This document shows, in pieces, positions 33,271 to 45,499 of a stretch of DNA of 64,000 nucleotides. Below the pieces are notes generated by a model. It was given only the letters and a program-made list of their open reading frames with translations, did not search any database and was not told where the DNA came from. The number at the start of each line of letters is the position of its first letter. Within the stretch, counting starts at the first letter, position 1. Source of the DNA: Onchidella celtica (Eukaryota; Mollusca; Gastropoda; Systellommatophora; Onchidiidae); NCBI GenBank assembly GCA_963931925.1, contig OZ007571.1, forward strand, positions 57,254,754-57,318,753, in the 5' to 3' direction. Position numbers and translations under genes: made by a program.

Positions 33271-33951
33271 AACACACTTCCATATAACAACAACACATTT
33301 CAGCGGTTTGACTCGAGGATATTGAGATAAGGTAAGATCAGATAAGATACGAATCACTGTACTATCCCATGAAGGGAATACTCTTTCACAAAGCGCTTAA
33401 GAACACGCAGTTCAAGGTACGCACATGATACGCATCATTACATAAACATATATCATAACTCATTAAACTCAACAACAGGCATATATGAAGAGACATGGAA
33501 CGGAGCCTCGGTGAAATATGGTACCCATGCCAGCTGAAGCGTCTTTTTTTAGGCGAATCGCGCGGGGGGGGGGGGGGGCAAAAACGACTTTCTGGACCTT
33601 TCTCTGTTTGCTTTCATGACTGTGTATTATTCTGTTACTCACGGGTGATCTAAAATTCGATGAAACCGGGGATGGTGACTGTCATTTTAAGATAGATAAT
33701 TACAATATGGAAATTAGATGATGTGGTTTTAGGTCCTTCGGGTTCGCTGACCTTGACATTTACACGTCACTTTTCTTGTTTTTATTTTACTTGTTAATGT
33801 TTTTGTGTGTTTTAGTTCAAGTCGAAGGGCACAAGCTCAGAAGACTGCTGGGTCGGAAAAAGTAAAGTAAGTGTGTTTTAGTGGCACTGCCAAGAAATAT
33901 CATAAAAACCACAGAAAAACTGTGGGGTCGCAGCAGGGCTATAAGCAAAGT

Positions 33952-34620
33952 CAAAATTGGGCAAAAAGAAAAGGTTGTATGTTGCGAAGCCCCGCGTGAG
34001 AAATAAAACCCAAACAGTACAAAGCAAACTAAAGAGAAGACAGAAAATGCATAAATTTTCGGCTTTCGCCTTTGTCAAGTGAAAAAAAAAAACACAAAAA
34101 AACGAACAATAAAAGACTTCAACAGGAACGAAGTGAAACAGTTTACTTAGCTGCGAGTTCTTGCTTCTTTAGCAGCACCAAAGCACGTCCTTTATTGTTC
34201 GTTTTTTTTTTTTTTTTTCACTTGACAAAGGCGAAAGCCGAAAATTTATGCATTTTCTGTCTTCTCTTTAGTTTGCTTTGTACTGTTTGGGTTTTATTTC
34301 TCACGCGGGGCTTCGCAACATACAACCTTTTCTTTTTGCCCAATTTTGACTTTGCTTATAGCCCTGCTGCGACCCCACAGTTTTTCTGTGGTTTTTATGA
34401 TATTTCTTGGCAGTGCCACTAAAACACACTTACTTTACTTTTTCCGACCCAGCAGTCTTCTGAGCTTGTGCCCTTCGACTTGAACTAAAACACACAAAAA
34501 CATTAACAAGTAAAATAAAAACAAGAAAAGTGACGTGTAAATGTCAAGGTCAGCGAACCCGAAGGACCTAAAACCACATCATCTAATTTCCATATTGTAA
34601 TTATCTATCTTAAAATGACA
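33952..34620 (+). repeat. Central copy of the fold-back element, direct repeat of 22132-22800
   Basis: It matches 22132-22800 base for base where I compared, in the same orientation. The palindrome axis lies in its spacer: sequence that has no inverted partner runs from about 34113 to 34190. To its left the fold-back arm continues as the complement of its own right flank (33676-33951), so the whole 11-kb arms extend this hairpin. Confidence 0.9.
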
Positions 34621-35250
34621 GTCACCATCCCCGGTTTCATCGAATTTTAGATCACCCGTGAGTAACAGAATAATACACAGTCATGAAAGCAAACAGAGAA
34701 AGGTCCAGAAAGTCGTTTTTGCCCCCCCCCCCCCCGCGCGATTCGCCTAAAAAAAGACGCTTCAGCTGGCATGGGTACCATATTTCACCGAGGCTCCGTT
34801 CCATGTCTCTTCATATATGCCTGTTGTTGAGTTTAATGAGTTATGATATATGTTTATGTAATGATGCGTATCATGTGCGTACCTTGAACTGCGTGTTCTT
34901 AAGCGCTTTGTGAAAGAGTATTCCCTTCATGGGATAGTACAGTGATTCGTATCTTATCTGATCTTACCTTATCTCAATATCCTCGAGTCAAACCGCTGAA
35001 ATGTGTTGTTGTTATATGGAAGTGTGTTTATTTGTGTGTGTTGTGTGTTGTGTGTGCGTGTGTGTGTATGTGTGTGTTTGTGCAACACTGTACACAACTG
35101 CACACATTTATAATTTCCTTAGTGCAGCAAACAACCTTAACCAAGTAGGAATTTTAAGTTAAATATACATTTGGTCTGCGATTCTGCCAGCTGTCGGTGT
35201 TTTATTTATATGAAGAGAGTAAAAAGGCAATACATGTACAGAAGACATAT

Positions 35251-35524
35251 GGGGGACAAGGTGGTCTAGAGGCAAGGTGCTCGCCTCTCATGCCAAGTGT
35301 CCCGGGTTCAAAACCCGGGCTGTGCAGGCATGTTGGAAATTGGGATTTTTCTCATATTTTCGTGTCCCTGATCCTATTGGGGGGTAGGATCGAGTACCTA
35401 GTCTTCTCGGATAAGGACGAGAAAATTCGGAGGGCCCGTGTGCACGTTGCGCACGTTAAAGATGACCTGGCAGTGGAAAATAGTAAAGAGCAGGCCGAAC
35501 AGGCCGCTGCCAGGGCAAAATTGA
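35251..35524 (+). mobile_element. tRNA-derived SINE, best-preserved copy (right arm)
   Basis: The head starts GGGGGACAAGG. TGGTCTAGAGGC fits an A box, and GGGTTCAAAACCCGGG fits a B box with its T-stem. The tRNA-like part is followed by CTGTGCAGGCATGTTGG. A core then contains CTTCTCGGATAAGGACG, GGGCCCGTGTGCACG and GCGCACGTTAAAGATGACC, and the element ends near GCCAGGGCAAAATT. Other copies (21908, 51220, 59342) show that the family can carry a further 3' part with AAGGGCAGCGAAC. SINEs with such a core are widespread in molluscs as far as I recall. I do not assign a named family. Confidence 0.8.
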
Positions 35525-35678
35525 AATTAAAGTTAATAGATTAAAATTTATCTCTATCACCCCCCATATCACCAACAAAAATTCATAATTCATTATTAAA
35601 TAAATATTGATATATATTCAAATATTATTATAATACTTCTAGAATACAAGTTGTGGGTTGTGAACTGCGCCAAACTGG

Positions 35679-36061
35679 CTGCGTTACAATTTGCTCTGAG
35701 AAAGAGAGAGAGAGTGAGAGAGAGAGAGACGATGAGAGAAAGAAGGAGAGAATGAGAGAGATGCAAATCGAGAGAACGAGACTTTCCGTAAAGCGCCTAG
35801 AGCGAACTCGTTTGGATTAGGCGCTATATAAATGATCTCCATTAGTTCTTGTTTGTTCCAGCCCCACTTATGGCACAACTGAGAAATTCGACGCCAAACG
35901 TTTGCGGCTTTCGTATTATGATAAGAAGTGAAAATAAATCGGAACTGTGAAATAGCTTGATTAGTGCCACAACGCACTTTGAACAAGTATCAACGTGTGT
36001 GCATTTGTTATATCGCTTCTACACACTAGAAGATCTCCACTTTTTCAGAAAATGGAGATAG
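35679..36061 (+). repeat. Dispersed repeat plus (GA)n tract, right-arm copy
   Basis: Mirror of 32238-32620. The 35869-36061 part is in the same orientation as the relative at 3720-3906. Confidence 0.6.
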
Positions 36062-37286
36062 AATAAACTAGAACGAAGTTCGCGTTATTTGTACCTTTTA
36101 CCATGAGTCGAGCTGCAGCAGCAGTCGCAGGCCTGTTAGAACTTGTGAATTGTTTGTTCAGAATCTGAAATCGATAAATGCACAGTAGCAATTATAATTT
36201 ATTGCTGATTCGATTTGACGTACGCTATTTCCCAAACTACCAGAAAACATATGGCGAAAGTGTTGATAAACAAATCCATTTCAACTTTGCCGTAATTTAT
36301 GACCTTACTTTTTTTTTTCTTTTCTTTTATGTCAGATGACATCAATGCGGCTGCACTCGTGCTTAAAACTCGTAAAAGCTCACGGGAATGACGCCGCGCC
36401 CTCCTGAAACAGACATTTACACAATAGTGCCGAACATTTTTTTATAGCACGAACACTGAAACTGAGTGATATCGTTCAAAAGTTTTGTTGTAATGACTCT
36501 CAGCGAGGCATTGTGTCATGTTGGAGACTCCTACTATGTTTCTTAGCACAATCATGTCAGTGGTATAGGTGCCGAGAAAGAGCTCTGAGACTGCAGCTTG
36601 TGTGTGTATATGCGTGTGTGTACAAGTGTGCGTGCACGTGCGTGTGTGTATGTTTGTGCATGTGCACGCGAGTGCGTGCGTGTGTGTGCGGGTGCGTGTG
36701 TAGGGGGAGGGGGCGGTGCTTGCATGCATTTAGAAAGGCTCATCTGAATCCGGTTTCCCACAGATCGAGGTGCAAAGGCTAAGAACAAACAAAGACCTCA
36801 TACCGAGTTGGCTCTAGAATAAAAGCAAGCCGTTAAGTGTTTAAGGTAACTTAATCCTAATTTTCAAAAGCAAGTGTTTCTGAAACGAACTTCAAAGTTG
36901 GCACTTTCTTTTATTTCAAGACCGCCAGCCAAACAAATTTCCTAAGGTGAAGGATTAATTAAAGTGCACTTGGTGCACAGCTGTGTTGAGGAGCATTTTG
37001 TTTTTCGAGTCAGGATTACAAATTCAAAAGAACAAAAACAGACAAACAAACAAACGCATCGAATCATTCACATCAACAGTGCAAACCAGGATTCAGAAAT
37101 GCACATCAAATGGAAGAATACAATGTAAGTTAAGTCATAACCCGTTTAGGCCATAATGCGGATTTTGTTTTGTTTCGTTTTTTTTTTTTTTTTGGTCAGC
37201 TGAGCAGGATTTTTGGGACAGCTCTCGTCTGTTCCTCACATTATACTATTCATATATTCAGCATTATTTTGTACCTATTCGTTCCT

Positions 37287-40200
37287 TTAGAATGACAAGG
37301 TTCTGTCTTCACTTTTTAGCCGAACTGAGTTACACACTACATACCTACTTTCACGGGCCTTTTCCGTTGTGTGTCAAAGTATCAAGCCGATTCGGATGAG
37401 CAGTTTGTAAGTAGTCATTATCACCCCTCAGTTGCCATGTCTGGATCAGATATTGGCGAGCATGGCTCTCCACTCGGATCTGTCATCAGCCAACCTCAAG
37501 AAGGAGTTGTTGTTGTGACGTTTGTTTGTTGTCCACGAATTAAGCCTTTCAGTGAAAGTTTTTCCCTGTCTACCCCTGCTTTTCCTACCTTCGATCTTCT
37601 CTGTGACTGCTAGATGTTCGAGGCTCCGGAGGCGACAGACGTCCAAAAAATTTCAGTGGCCTCTGTCTTATTGTTTTAATTCATGATCTTTCCAGATTAG
37701 AGACTCATTTGATTTTTTCTCCTTCCATGATAATATTCTCAATATTCTTCTAATGAACCACATCTCTGCTGCTTCTAATTTCTTCTCTATTTCTTTGTTC
37801 ATTGTCCAACATTCACATCCGTATAAAAGCACTGACTACATATACGTTTTGAAGATTCTGATTTTACTAGTGGTCGTTGATATATTTCTGTCCATTAATA
37901 TTGGTCTCATTTTTTTGAATGAATCTTTGGCCATTCTTATTCTTTTCCTTATTTCATTTATGCTCCTACCATCTGATGTTATCAAATAGCCTAGATATTT
38001 GAATTCTGTAACTTGTTTGATCTGCGCTTCTTTGCTGACCAGATTAAATTTCGGGTTGACTGTTTTTTGTTTTTTTTTTAGACTACCATACATTCTGTCT
38101 TCTACATGTTGAGAGACAGTCCCATTTTTTCACTTTCTATAACAACTGTGTCCACAAGTCTCAGAAGCCGTTGTTCCGATTCTGCCATTAAAACTGTGTC
38201 ATCTGCATATCTAAGGTTGTTAAGATTTTCTCCATTTACTTCGAGGCCAGGGATGTCTTCTAAGTTCCTGAGGATCATCTCTCTGTATAGAGTAAAAAGA
38301 TCAGGTGACATCGCCATCCCTGCCTCACTCCTATTTTATTAAATTGTTGAATTCACTATGTTCTCCTTCCATTCTTACAGCTGCTCTTTGATCCCAGTGA
38401 AGATTTCGGATAACCCTCAGGTCTTGCCGTCGATGTCTAGTTTTTCCAAAATGTTAAATAGTTCTTTATGCTTTACTTTGTCGAAAGCCATCAATACTCT
38501 GAGCAATATTTCTATAAAATGACCCATCAAACTTATTGTTCTGTGTAACTTGCATTCTGTGGCCTCCGGTGTTTTAGGTAATGCTATAAAAACTGATTTA
38601 CTTAGGTCATGTGGGATTTTGCCGCTATCATTGTATTTAGAAGTTTTGTTGTCATATCTTTTCCTAGATCATCTAGAGCTACGATTACTTCTATTGGTAT
38701 GTTATCTGGTCCTGCTGCTTTTCCTTGTTTCATTTTATTTACTGCTGTTTCAACTTCTTCCCTTAGGATCGGTGGACCTTTCATGTTTTTCTTGATTTCA
38801 AGTTTTTCTCCTCTGTCGTCGTTAAAAAGATCTTCAATATATTCTGACCATCTATTTAAAACATCATTTTTGTCCATGAGCATTGTTCCTTCTTTCGATT
38901 TGATACAACTTGTACTAATGCATCTGCATTTGTATCCGCTGACTTCTTTAATTTTGGAGCGCATATATTTGCTGTTTCTATCTTGGTTTTGCTCTATTTC
39001 TTGGCATTGTTTGTTCATCCAACTTTCCTTTGCTTCATTACATTTCTTTTCAATCTGATGGTTTGAATCTTTGTATTCCTTCTTATTTTTTAACTTTCGT
39101 CTGTGGTCCATTAAATCAAGAATTTCTTTGTTCATCTATTTCTTGTGTTCTTTTTTTTGGCATTCTTTGGGATATTTTCCTCTGTAATATTAATGAGTGA
39201 GTCCTTCATTATTTATATCCCACAGTTCTCCCACTTCAGTGATGTCTTCAAGAGCCTCGTATTTGTTTGGTTTCTTCAGTTTCTTTAGTTTAACCTGGAA
39301 TCTGCACATGACTGGGACACGGTCGGTGTCACAATCTGCTCCTGGCATTGATTTTCATGTCTTAACAGCATTTCTGAATCTTTGCTGAACTAGTATGAAG
39401 TCAGTTTTGTTTTGATTTTTATCTCCAGGGCTCACACATGTCCACTGCCGCCTAGGATGGTTTTGAAACCAGGTGTTGGTGATTATGAAGTCATTCATTT
39501 GGCACCACTCGATTAGTTTACTTCCTTGTTCATTTTCATTTCCTATTCCCCAAGGTCCAGCAATATCTTCTACCCTTTGATCTCCCACTATGGCATTGAA
39601 GTCGCCCATTACTATCCTCACATCTTGGAATTTTAGGGAGTTTTTTGCTCTGTCTATCTCTTCATAAAATTTTTCTATTTCCTTATCTTTGCTTTCTGAA
39701 GTTGGCGCGTATACTTGAATGATACCTACATTTAGAGCTTTAGCTTCTAGTTTGGCGACAATTGCTCTGTCTGATACAGGGCACCAGCTTTTGAGGCTTT
39801 TTGCTGTTGTTTCATCGAACAAGATGCCTGTTCCTCTTTGGTGTTTATCTCCTCCTGAAAATATCAGTGTTTTGTTGTCTATCTTTATTGACCCTGCACC
39901 GATCCATCTTACTTCTCCTAAACCCAGGATGTTAAAGTTCATTCTGTCCATTTCTTGGTTAACATTTGCTGAGCCAAATTGTCTATGTTTGTCGATATCA
40001 AATTATCTATCTTTATTGACCCTGCACCGATCCATCTTACTTCTGCTAATCCCAGGATGTTAAGGTTCATTCTGTCCACTTCTTGGTTAACATTTTGATG
40101 AACCAAATAATATTGTCTATGTTTGTCTATATCAAATTGTTTATCTTTACTGACCCTGCACTGATCCATCTCACTTCTGCTAATCCCAGGATGATAAGGT

Positions 40201-40448
40201 TCATTCTATCCATTTCTTGGTTAACATTTTCTAATTTTCCCTTTTGGTGCATTGTTCTCACATTCCAAGTTGCTGTTTTTGTTGCTTTCCTCATTTCTTT
40301 GCAAGCAGGCGCTTGATGACGACCGGGTGTAAGTCAGTTGAAAGTAGCACCGAAAAGAAAAAAAAAAAGGTATTTGCTCTAAAAGCTGTGAAACTTCAAT
40401 CCTCAATTTCTCAAAAGTTGACGGAGGGGAGTTAGAACTTTGTCGTCA
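37287..40448 (-). mobile_element. Degenerate APE-type LINE, right-arm copy
   Basis: The reverse complement of 27851-31012 with the same stops, frameshifts and 5' tandem duplication (39869-40228). The endonuclease fragment is at 39355-39951, the polymerase linker at 38602-39135, the YADD block at 38102-38317 and the C-terminal block at 37446-37646. One substitution relative to the left arm is at 37445, just past the final stop codon. Shared lesions show that the LINE decayed before the inverted duplication. Confidence 0.85.
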
Positions 40449-41344
40449 TAAAGGGATGTATTATCAACGTGTCTCATCACTTTTATTTCTCCCTCTATAT
40501 AAAGTACTAATATCATCATGCCCAGCGTTGTGGCTCCTTATGTGAGAGGATGAACGATTTTCTATTTTTAATATGTGCTTTCATGGTAACTCTAGTGCGT
40601 GAGTAAGGGACGGCCACTCATAGTAGTTTATGGACACTTGGCCGAGTACCATTAATTGGATTATTTCCCTTGTAATACTAGCGCGGGACCTGTTATTCAC
40701 ATCACGGTGAAAAGCGCGCATTTTGATTGGTCAGTTGGAAATGTTGACCACCGGGCTTCCAGCTCTTATATCATGGCTTTGAGTTTCTTACAACTCGCAC
40801 ACTCGTTGTTATCCACCGACAGAAAGACGGGAACCCGAATTCATTGTTGAGAGTAGGCAATACCCTATCGGTACAAAATAGGTACTCATGATAACGTTTG
40901 TTATCAATGGAGATACGTCATATTAATGGACTGAAATATCCCACACAAATCTGGCAAATGTTGTTAGTCCTGACACTTTGAAAATTTATATTAAAACTAT
41001 TACCGGGTTTCTGGTATAAGTAGTCAGTTAGAATTGTAGCAGCAAGTTTCTACTTTATAATGGTACTAATTTCGTTGTACTTTGATGCACATGTCCTATT
41101 GAAAAAATTAATAAGAGGATCTCGGATTTAAAGTAAACCACGAGTTAGACGCATGTTATCCCCGATAAATCCAACCTGGGTCAAATTTATTCAATTATTG
41201 CTGGAGGGGAGTAATTTCTGCAGTTTACTGGGATACCTAATTGACTTTTGTGTGCACCCTTTTAACCGTACTGTAAATTCGATTGTGTTAGGACCCTAAC
41301 CAGTTTTATTGTTCGGCTGGACTCAATGTCCGAGCCTTTCACTT

Positions 41345-42960
41345 GTCCAAAACTGGACTACGTAATAGCTCTCTCGGACGTCCGCGCTGGCTCATAAAGA
41401 TGATGCCAGTTCGAGTGGTCAGTAGACTCCACCAAAGACGCCGCAACGATAGGAAGCACAAGTGGGCCTCGCAGTACAATAGACCGGCGGCGGCCTGCCG
41501 TGGCGCGCCTCGCCCAAAACATGGCCTAGTCCAGTTGCGCCAGTAGCAGAAAGACTTTGGGTAAGTTGGAGACTATATTAGAAGTGACTTTAATTTGCGC
41601 ACCCCCCCCCCCCTCTTTCAGGGATGCCGCGTAGAGAATGCTGATCTACAGAGACTATCATGAGTCCGGCTCAACGGTAATTGCCATTGTTATTAGACGT
41701 GTAAGATGCGCGGTGCAGTGCAGTGTCTTGATATTGTGACTTTATTGTCAAAGTTAACGTTTGCGGTGCTAGATGATAATGATGGCTCGCTAACCAAGCT
41801 ATCACGATTTGCTTGTGTGCATATATATAGTGTATGTGTAGCATTGCCTTGTTGTAGTAGGCAGTGAGGATTTCCTGACATGTTAATGTGGATGGCTTAT
41901 GTTACAGCGAGCGGCACTACACACTTGATTGTATTACGGGTATTTGTGTACCTTGCCAGTACCACTATGCTATAGAGAGCAGTGTGATTGTGATTGCGTG
42001 TTTAGTGTTTAAGATGTGTAATTAATTACATGTATTGGAGATGTATAATATTAGTTGGGCCTCACATGGGTGAGCCCCAGGATTGCTCTATGTGCGGCGG
42101 TGGATGAACAATGTTTCAGTGAGTTTGCACATGTTGCAATGAGTCCCGCCTATAGATCTACCTATTATAGATTATAGATATTACAGACGTGCTGTGTTTC
42201 ATTGAATTCGTAGGTTGTGTGGAGGACATAGTTTCGAATGTACACACTACTTTATGTATCTAGTGGTGTGTCATACGCATGTTAGCCTGGCAGCATAGCT
42301 CCGCGGCTAAGGTCAAAGGGCATGACCCTTCAGTATCGATTGGGAAGGGAAGTAACCAATACAATAGCCCTGGGGCGGGTTAGTACTAATAATGGGAGTG
42401 GGCCTATGAGGATGGCCTGCATTGGGATGCAGCGTCTGTGTTATGGACCGTCAGTGGGCCATGTTGGCCACTGCGTTATTAAATGGAATGGCCACTCTGG
42501 ATGTGTTGTACACCGGCTCAGTGGAGCGAAACTATTGTGTTCTTGCCCCTTCATTTGTTATGTCCTTCATACTTTGATTAGTACATTAATTAGTTTATGT
42601 TGCCAGTGTACTAGGAAACTCCTTGTGTATATGATATAGCCACTTGTAGTTGTTATTCATTAACCTTAGCGCTATTTTATTCCATGCATACATATCCAGT
42701 TGGTTATTGCTTAAATTCTATATTATGTTGTTGTTGTTTGATTTAATACTTGATACTATTACTATGTATGTCCACCATTGATTGCCTGATTAATGTTGTC
42801 ATTATATCCTAATCATATTTTCGTCTTTTTCTCTTGTTCCAGCTTATGGCTGGTTGGGCTTCTTTTTCTTTTTCTTGGTAGGGTTTTTCCTATGCCTTTT
42901 TGGTAGTGATACCTTTGTTAGGCTTTTTGAATAAATAAGATTGCCAGCAGAACCCTGTGT
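41345..42960 (+). other. Candidate spliced non-coding transcription unit, right-arm copy
   Basis: GTAAGT donor at 41561-41566, TTCCAG acceptor ending at 42842 and AATAAA at 42930-42935, all in the plus orientation. No convincing protein. See the left-arm entry for doubts. Confidence 0.25.
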
Positions 42961-43590
42961 TTGTTAATCCTGTGTATCCTTAAGGGAGTTACTATTGAAC
43001 CCACGCAGTAACCACATTACCCACTCGTAGTTCATCCAACACTTATGTAGTGGCTTCGAAATGCAATATGGGGCCTAGATGTATGAGATGCATTTCCTGA
43101 AAGATTGAGAGATAGGCTACTCTTCATCTGAGAAAATTAATTCAAAACGGAGCTAAAATTAGTACTGTATAGGAAATGATTATGTATCTACTGACTGACT
43201 GATAGTGTATCCCTTAAGCCGTGTATGTTTTGCATAAATATGAAAGTATATTTGTAAAGTACATTGTAAGGCGAACTTTGAGGAGACATAGCACTATGTA
43301 ATAAGCTTATAAAGATGTGATTTTTTAAAAAGTTGAGTTTCTATCCCAATGTATAAATTGAGCCCAGAACAAAATTTCCTGTCATACTTTTAAATTCTAC
43401 TCGAAGAAACTGCGTCTGTTTTTCCCGCCTCAAACTGTCGGAACGCTTTTTTTCTGTTCAACTCAGTTGCGGCTCAAAATCTACGAAAATATTAAAAATA
43501 TAGCAAACTTCAAGACCTTTTAAAATATGCCCAAGTACACTTTCACGTCTTTCAATGCGTGATATGGTATTTTTAGAATTTGAGTCTCAC

Positions 43591-43959
43591 CACAGACTAA
43601 TAAAATACCCAGACTGGATGATCCCATTGTGTGACGTCACAAAACAGAGAAAGGTCATGAACCATCCGCCACATTAGGTTTACGGTATCGACCGACGCTT
43701 CAGCATAGCTACAATTTTGAATGACACCATTTTGACGCGCCTACTGAACGCGGAAGTTTGGTTCCGCACCAAGAAATTAATTCATGTATGTACAACCAAT
43801 GTTGACAAATAAAAAGAAATTTTTACTGTAGATAGCACTAGAATCGGAATTTCCCGAACGGCGGCCGTATAACCTACATGGCCGCCGCTCGGGAAATTCC
43901 GTAAAAAACGACACAGCCCGAAGTTCGTGTTTCCAGTCTGGTTGATTTATTAGTCAGTG
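43591..43959 (+). mobile_element. hAT-type MITE, mirror of copy 2
   Basis: Begins CACAGACTAATAAA and ends with the complement of CACTGACTAATAAA, flanked by AGTCTCAC on both sides. It arrived by the inverted duplication, not by a separate insertion. Confidence 0.85.
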
Positions 43960-44595
43960 AGTCTCACCGGTTAAAAAGCCTTTCATGATTACATTGGAGG
44001 TCTTACTTCCTTTATTTTATGATGATGATTATAGCTTCTCAGTTAAGGGAGATCAGCTGGATCTAATATGGTTCATTTTGTCACCTGGATGATAGTCTAC
44101 TATTTTCCACAACAGGTCACGGCTAAATTTGCACCGACTTTATCATTTGAAATTGTACTTTTCTTGCAGATTCAAAGACGTTCACATGTGTTGGCTACAA
44201 AAATAACTTTGAGGTATTTTTCACTGTAAGTTGTCTGCCCCTCTGTGAAATTTATAAGGTAGGATTTTTATGCATTTTTGGGTGCAATTTTGGAAATTGC
44301 TTTAGTGTCATTGCAACCCAGTTACAACTGGAGCAAACACGTCACCTCACCCGTGCAGGGCAGGTCCGCGTTTTTTTTTTTTTTTAATCAAGTAGCAGAA
44401 AGCCGATGTATTTGAAGCTATTTTTGATCTAGGCTCAACTTCAAGGTCTCAAAGTGCGATGCTAATTGCCAGTGGGAGTTCACCAACCTCAAATTCGGTA
44501 GGATCTGCAAGTATTTTCTTGCAATGTGCGAAGTTGTACGCCATGAATGGCTGTAAACAGCTCGCCGGCGACCGCAGCAGGTGGCACTGTGTTAT

Positions 44596-44764
44596 GCTGT
44601 GTTTTCATGTGTGCGGAAACGGCAACGGAAACGTCAAATATTCATCAGGTAGTAAAAAGAAAGAGTGACAGAAACGGCGTTTCCGCACGCATGAAAACAT
44701 TCTTTCTATTTCACTATTTGAAGAGTTTTTGTCGTTTCTGTTTCGGTACACATGAAAACACAGC
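44596..44764. mobile_element. Small inverted-repeat element, right-arm copy
   Basis: Mirror of 23535-23703. Confidence 0.6.
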
Positions 44765-45499
44765 TTTGACGACAGAGCGTCAAACTGGGCGAGGAGAAGC
44801 GCAGCAGACATCTGAAGCCGAGAGATTACAGAGGAAACTGATACAGAGGCAGCATGTAGGCCTACCGGTCTCAGATCTGACTTTGAAGTTCACTTGCAAT
44901 GGCTGCGGAGGGGACCGCCATGCCAGGATCGCACTGCTGAGCCACACCAGACGCTGTTCTGAATATGACTGACACGACCAAACTAAGTGTGGCTACCATC
45001 ATCTCCCGAGACAGACGGTTGCCTACTACGCAGGCTTTCTAGGCATACTAGGCCTACTATTACTACTGCACTTACTACTGCATGAATACTTTGACATCAT
45101 ACTGGTAGGGGCAAACTGAAAGCTGAGAAACGGGCCAAGTATTGGTGGTAAAAACCCATGCACATGTATATCGATCCTTAGTTAGTTTTACATACAGGAC
45201 AGTCCATCTAGCAACAACAGTCTGGCTATTCAAAACCCCGGTGCATCCTCGGTATGAGACTGGTGCAAGGCTCTGTGACCCCACTCGTCTCATGGAAGCC
45301 CTCAATCAATGAACATCATATTATTTAAAACATGTTTTTGTAGCTTGGCGGGCGGTCCCAAACAAACTTAGTTCGATCCTACGCCCCTGCATACAGATCT
45401 TATATAAAATATGCCATGTCAGCAGGACCTATTCCAACATAGGCCTACTTTCACACCACGTGAAAAACAACAACAATAACAACGACGGGCTCTGTTGCT

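Larger units (their letters stand above)
22801..34149. repeat. Left arm of a giant palindrome (about 11.3 kb)
   Basis: Every landmark here has a reverse-complement counterpart in 34150-45499, with coordinates summing to 68299 (68300 inside the G-run at about 33564). Homology stops sharply at 22800, where the sequence becomes a direct copy of 33952-34620. Differences I found between arms: 30854 C versus complement of 37445 A; 31790 A versus complement of 36509 C; a 15-G run at 33564-33578 versus 14 C. Poly-A runs of 15 and 16 bases elsewhere have identical lengths in both arms. Confidence 0.95.
34150..45499. repeat. Right arm of the giant palindrome (about 11.3 kb)
   Basis: This is the reverse complement of the left arm. 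The outer limit is 45499: the next base to the right no longer pairs with 22799. The sequence outside (45500 onward, CACACTCAGTTGCG) looks like the natural continuation of this arm, which suggests that the right arm is the original and the left arm the copy. That direction is inference. Confidence 0.95.

Noticed and set aside
22900..34149. Duplicate open frames in both palindrome arms as evidence for conserved small proteins.
   Set aside because: Their conservation is explained by the recent inverted duplication of DNA; none has a recognised domain except the LINE fragments.
34113..34190. A missed sequencing adapter as the explanation for the palindrome.
   Set aside because: The spacer at the axis is the same as the natural spacer of the hairpin copy at the left edge, so it is not foreign adapter sequence. 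Other assembly errors remain possible.
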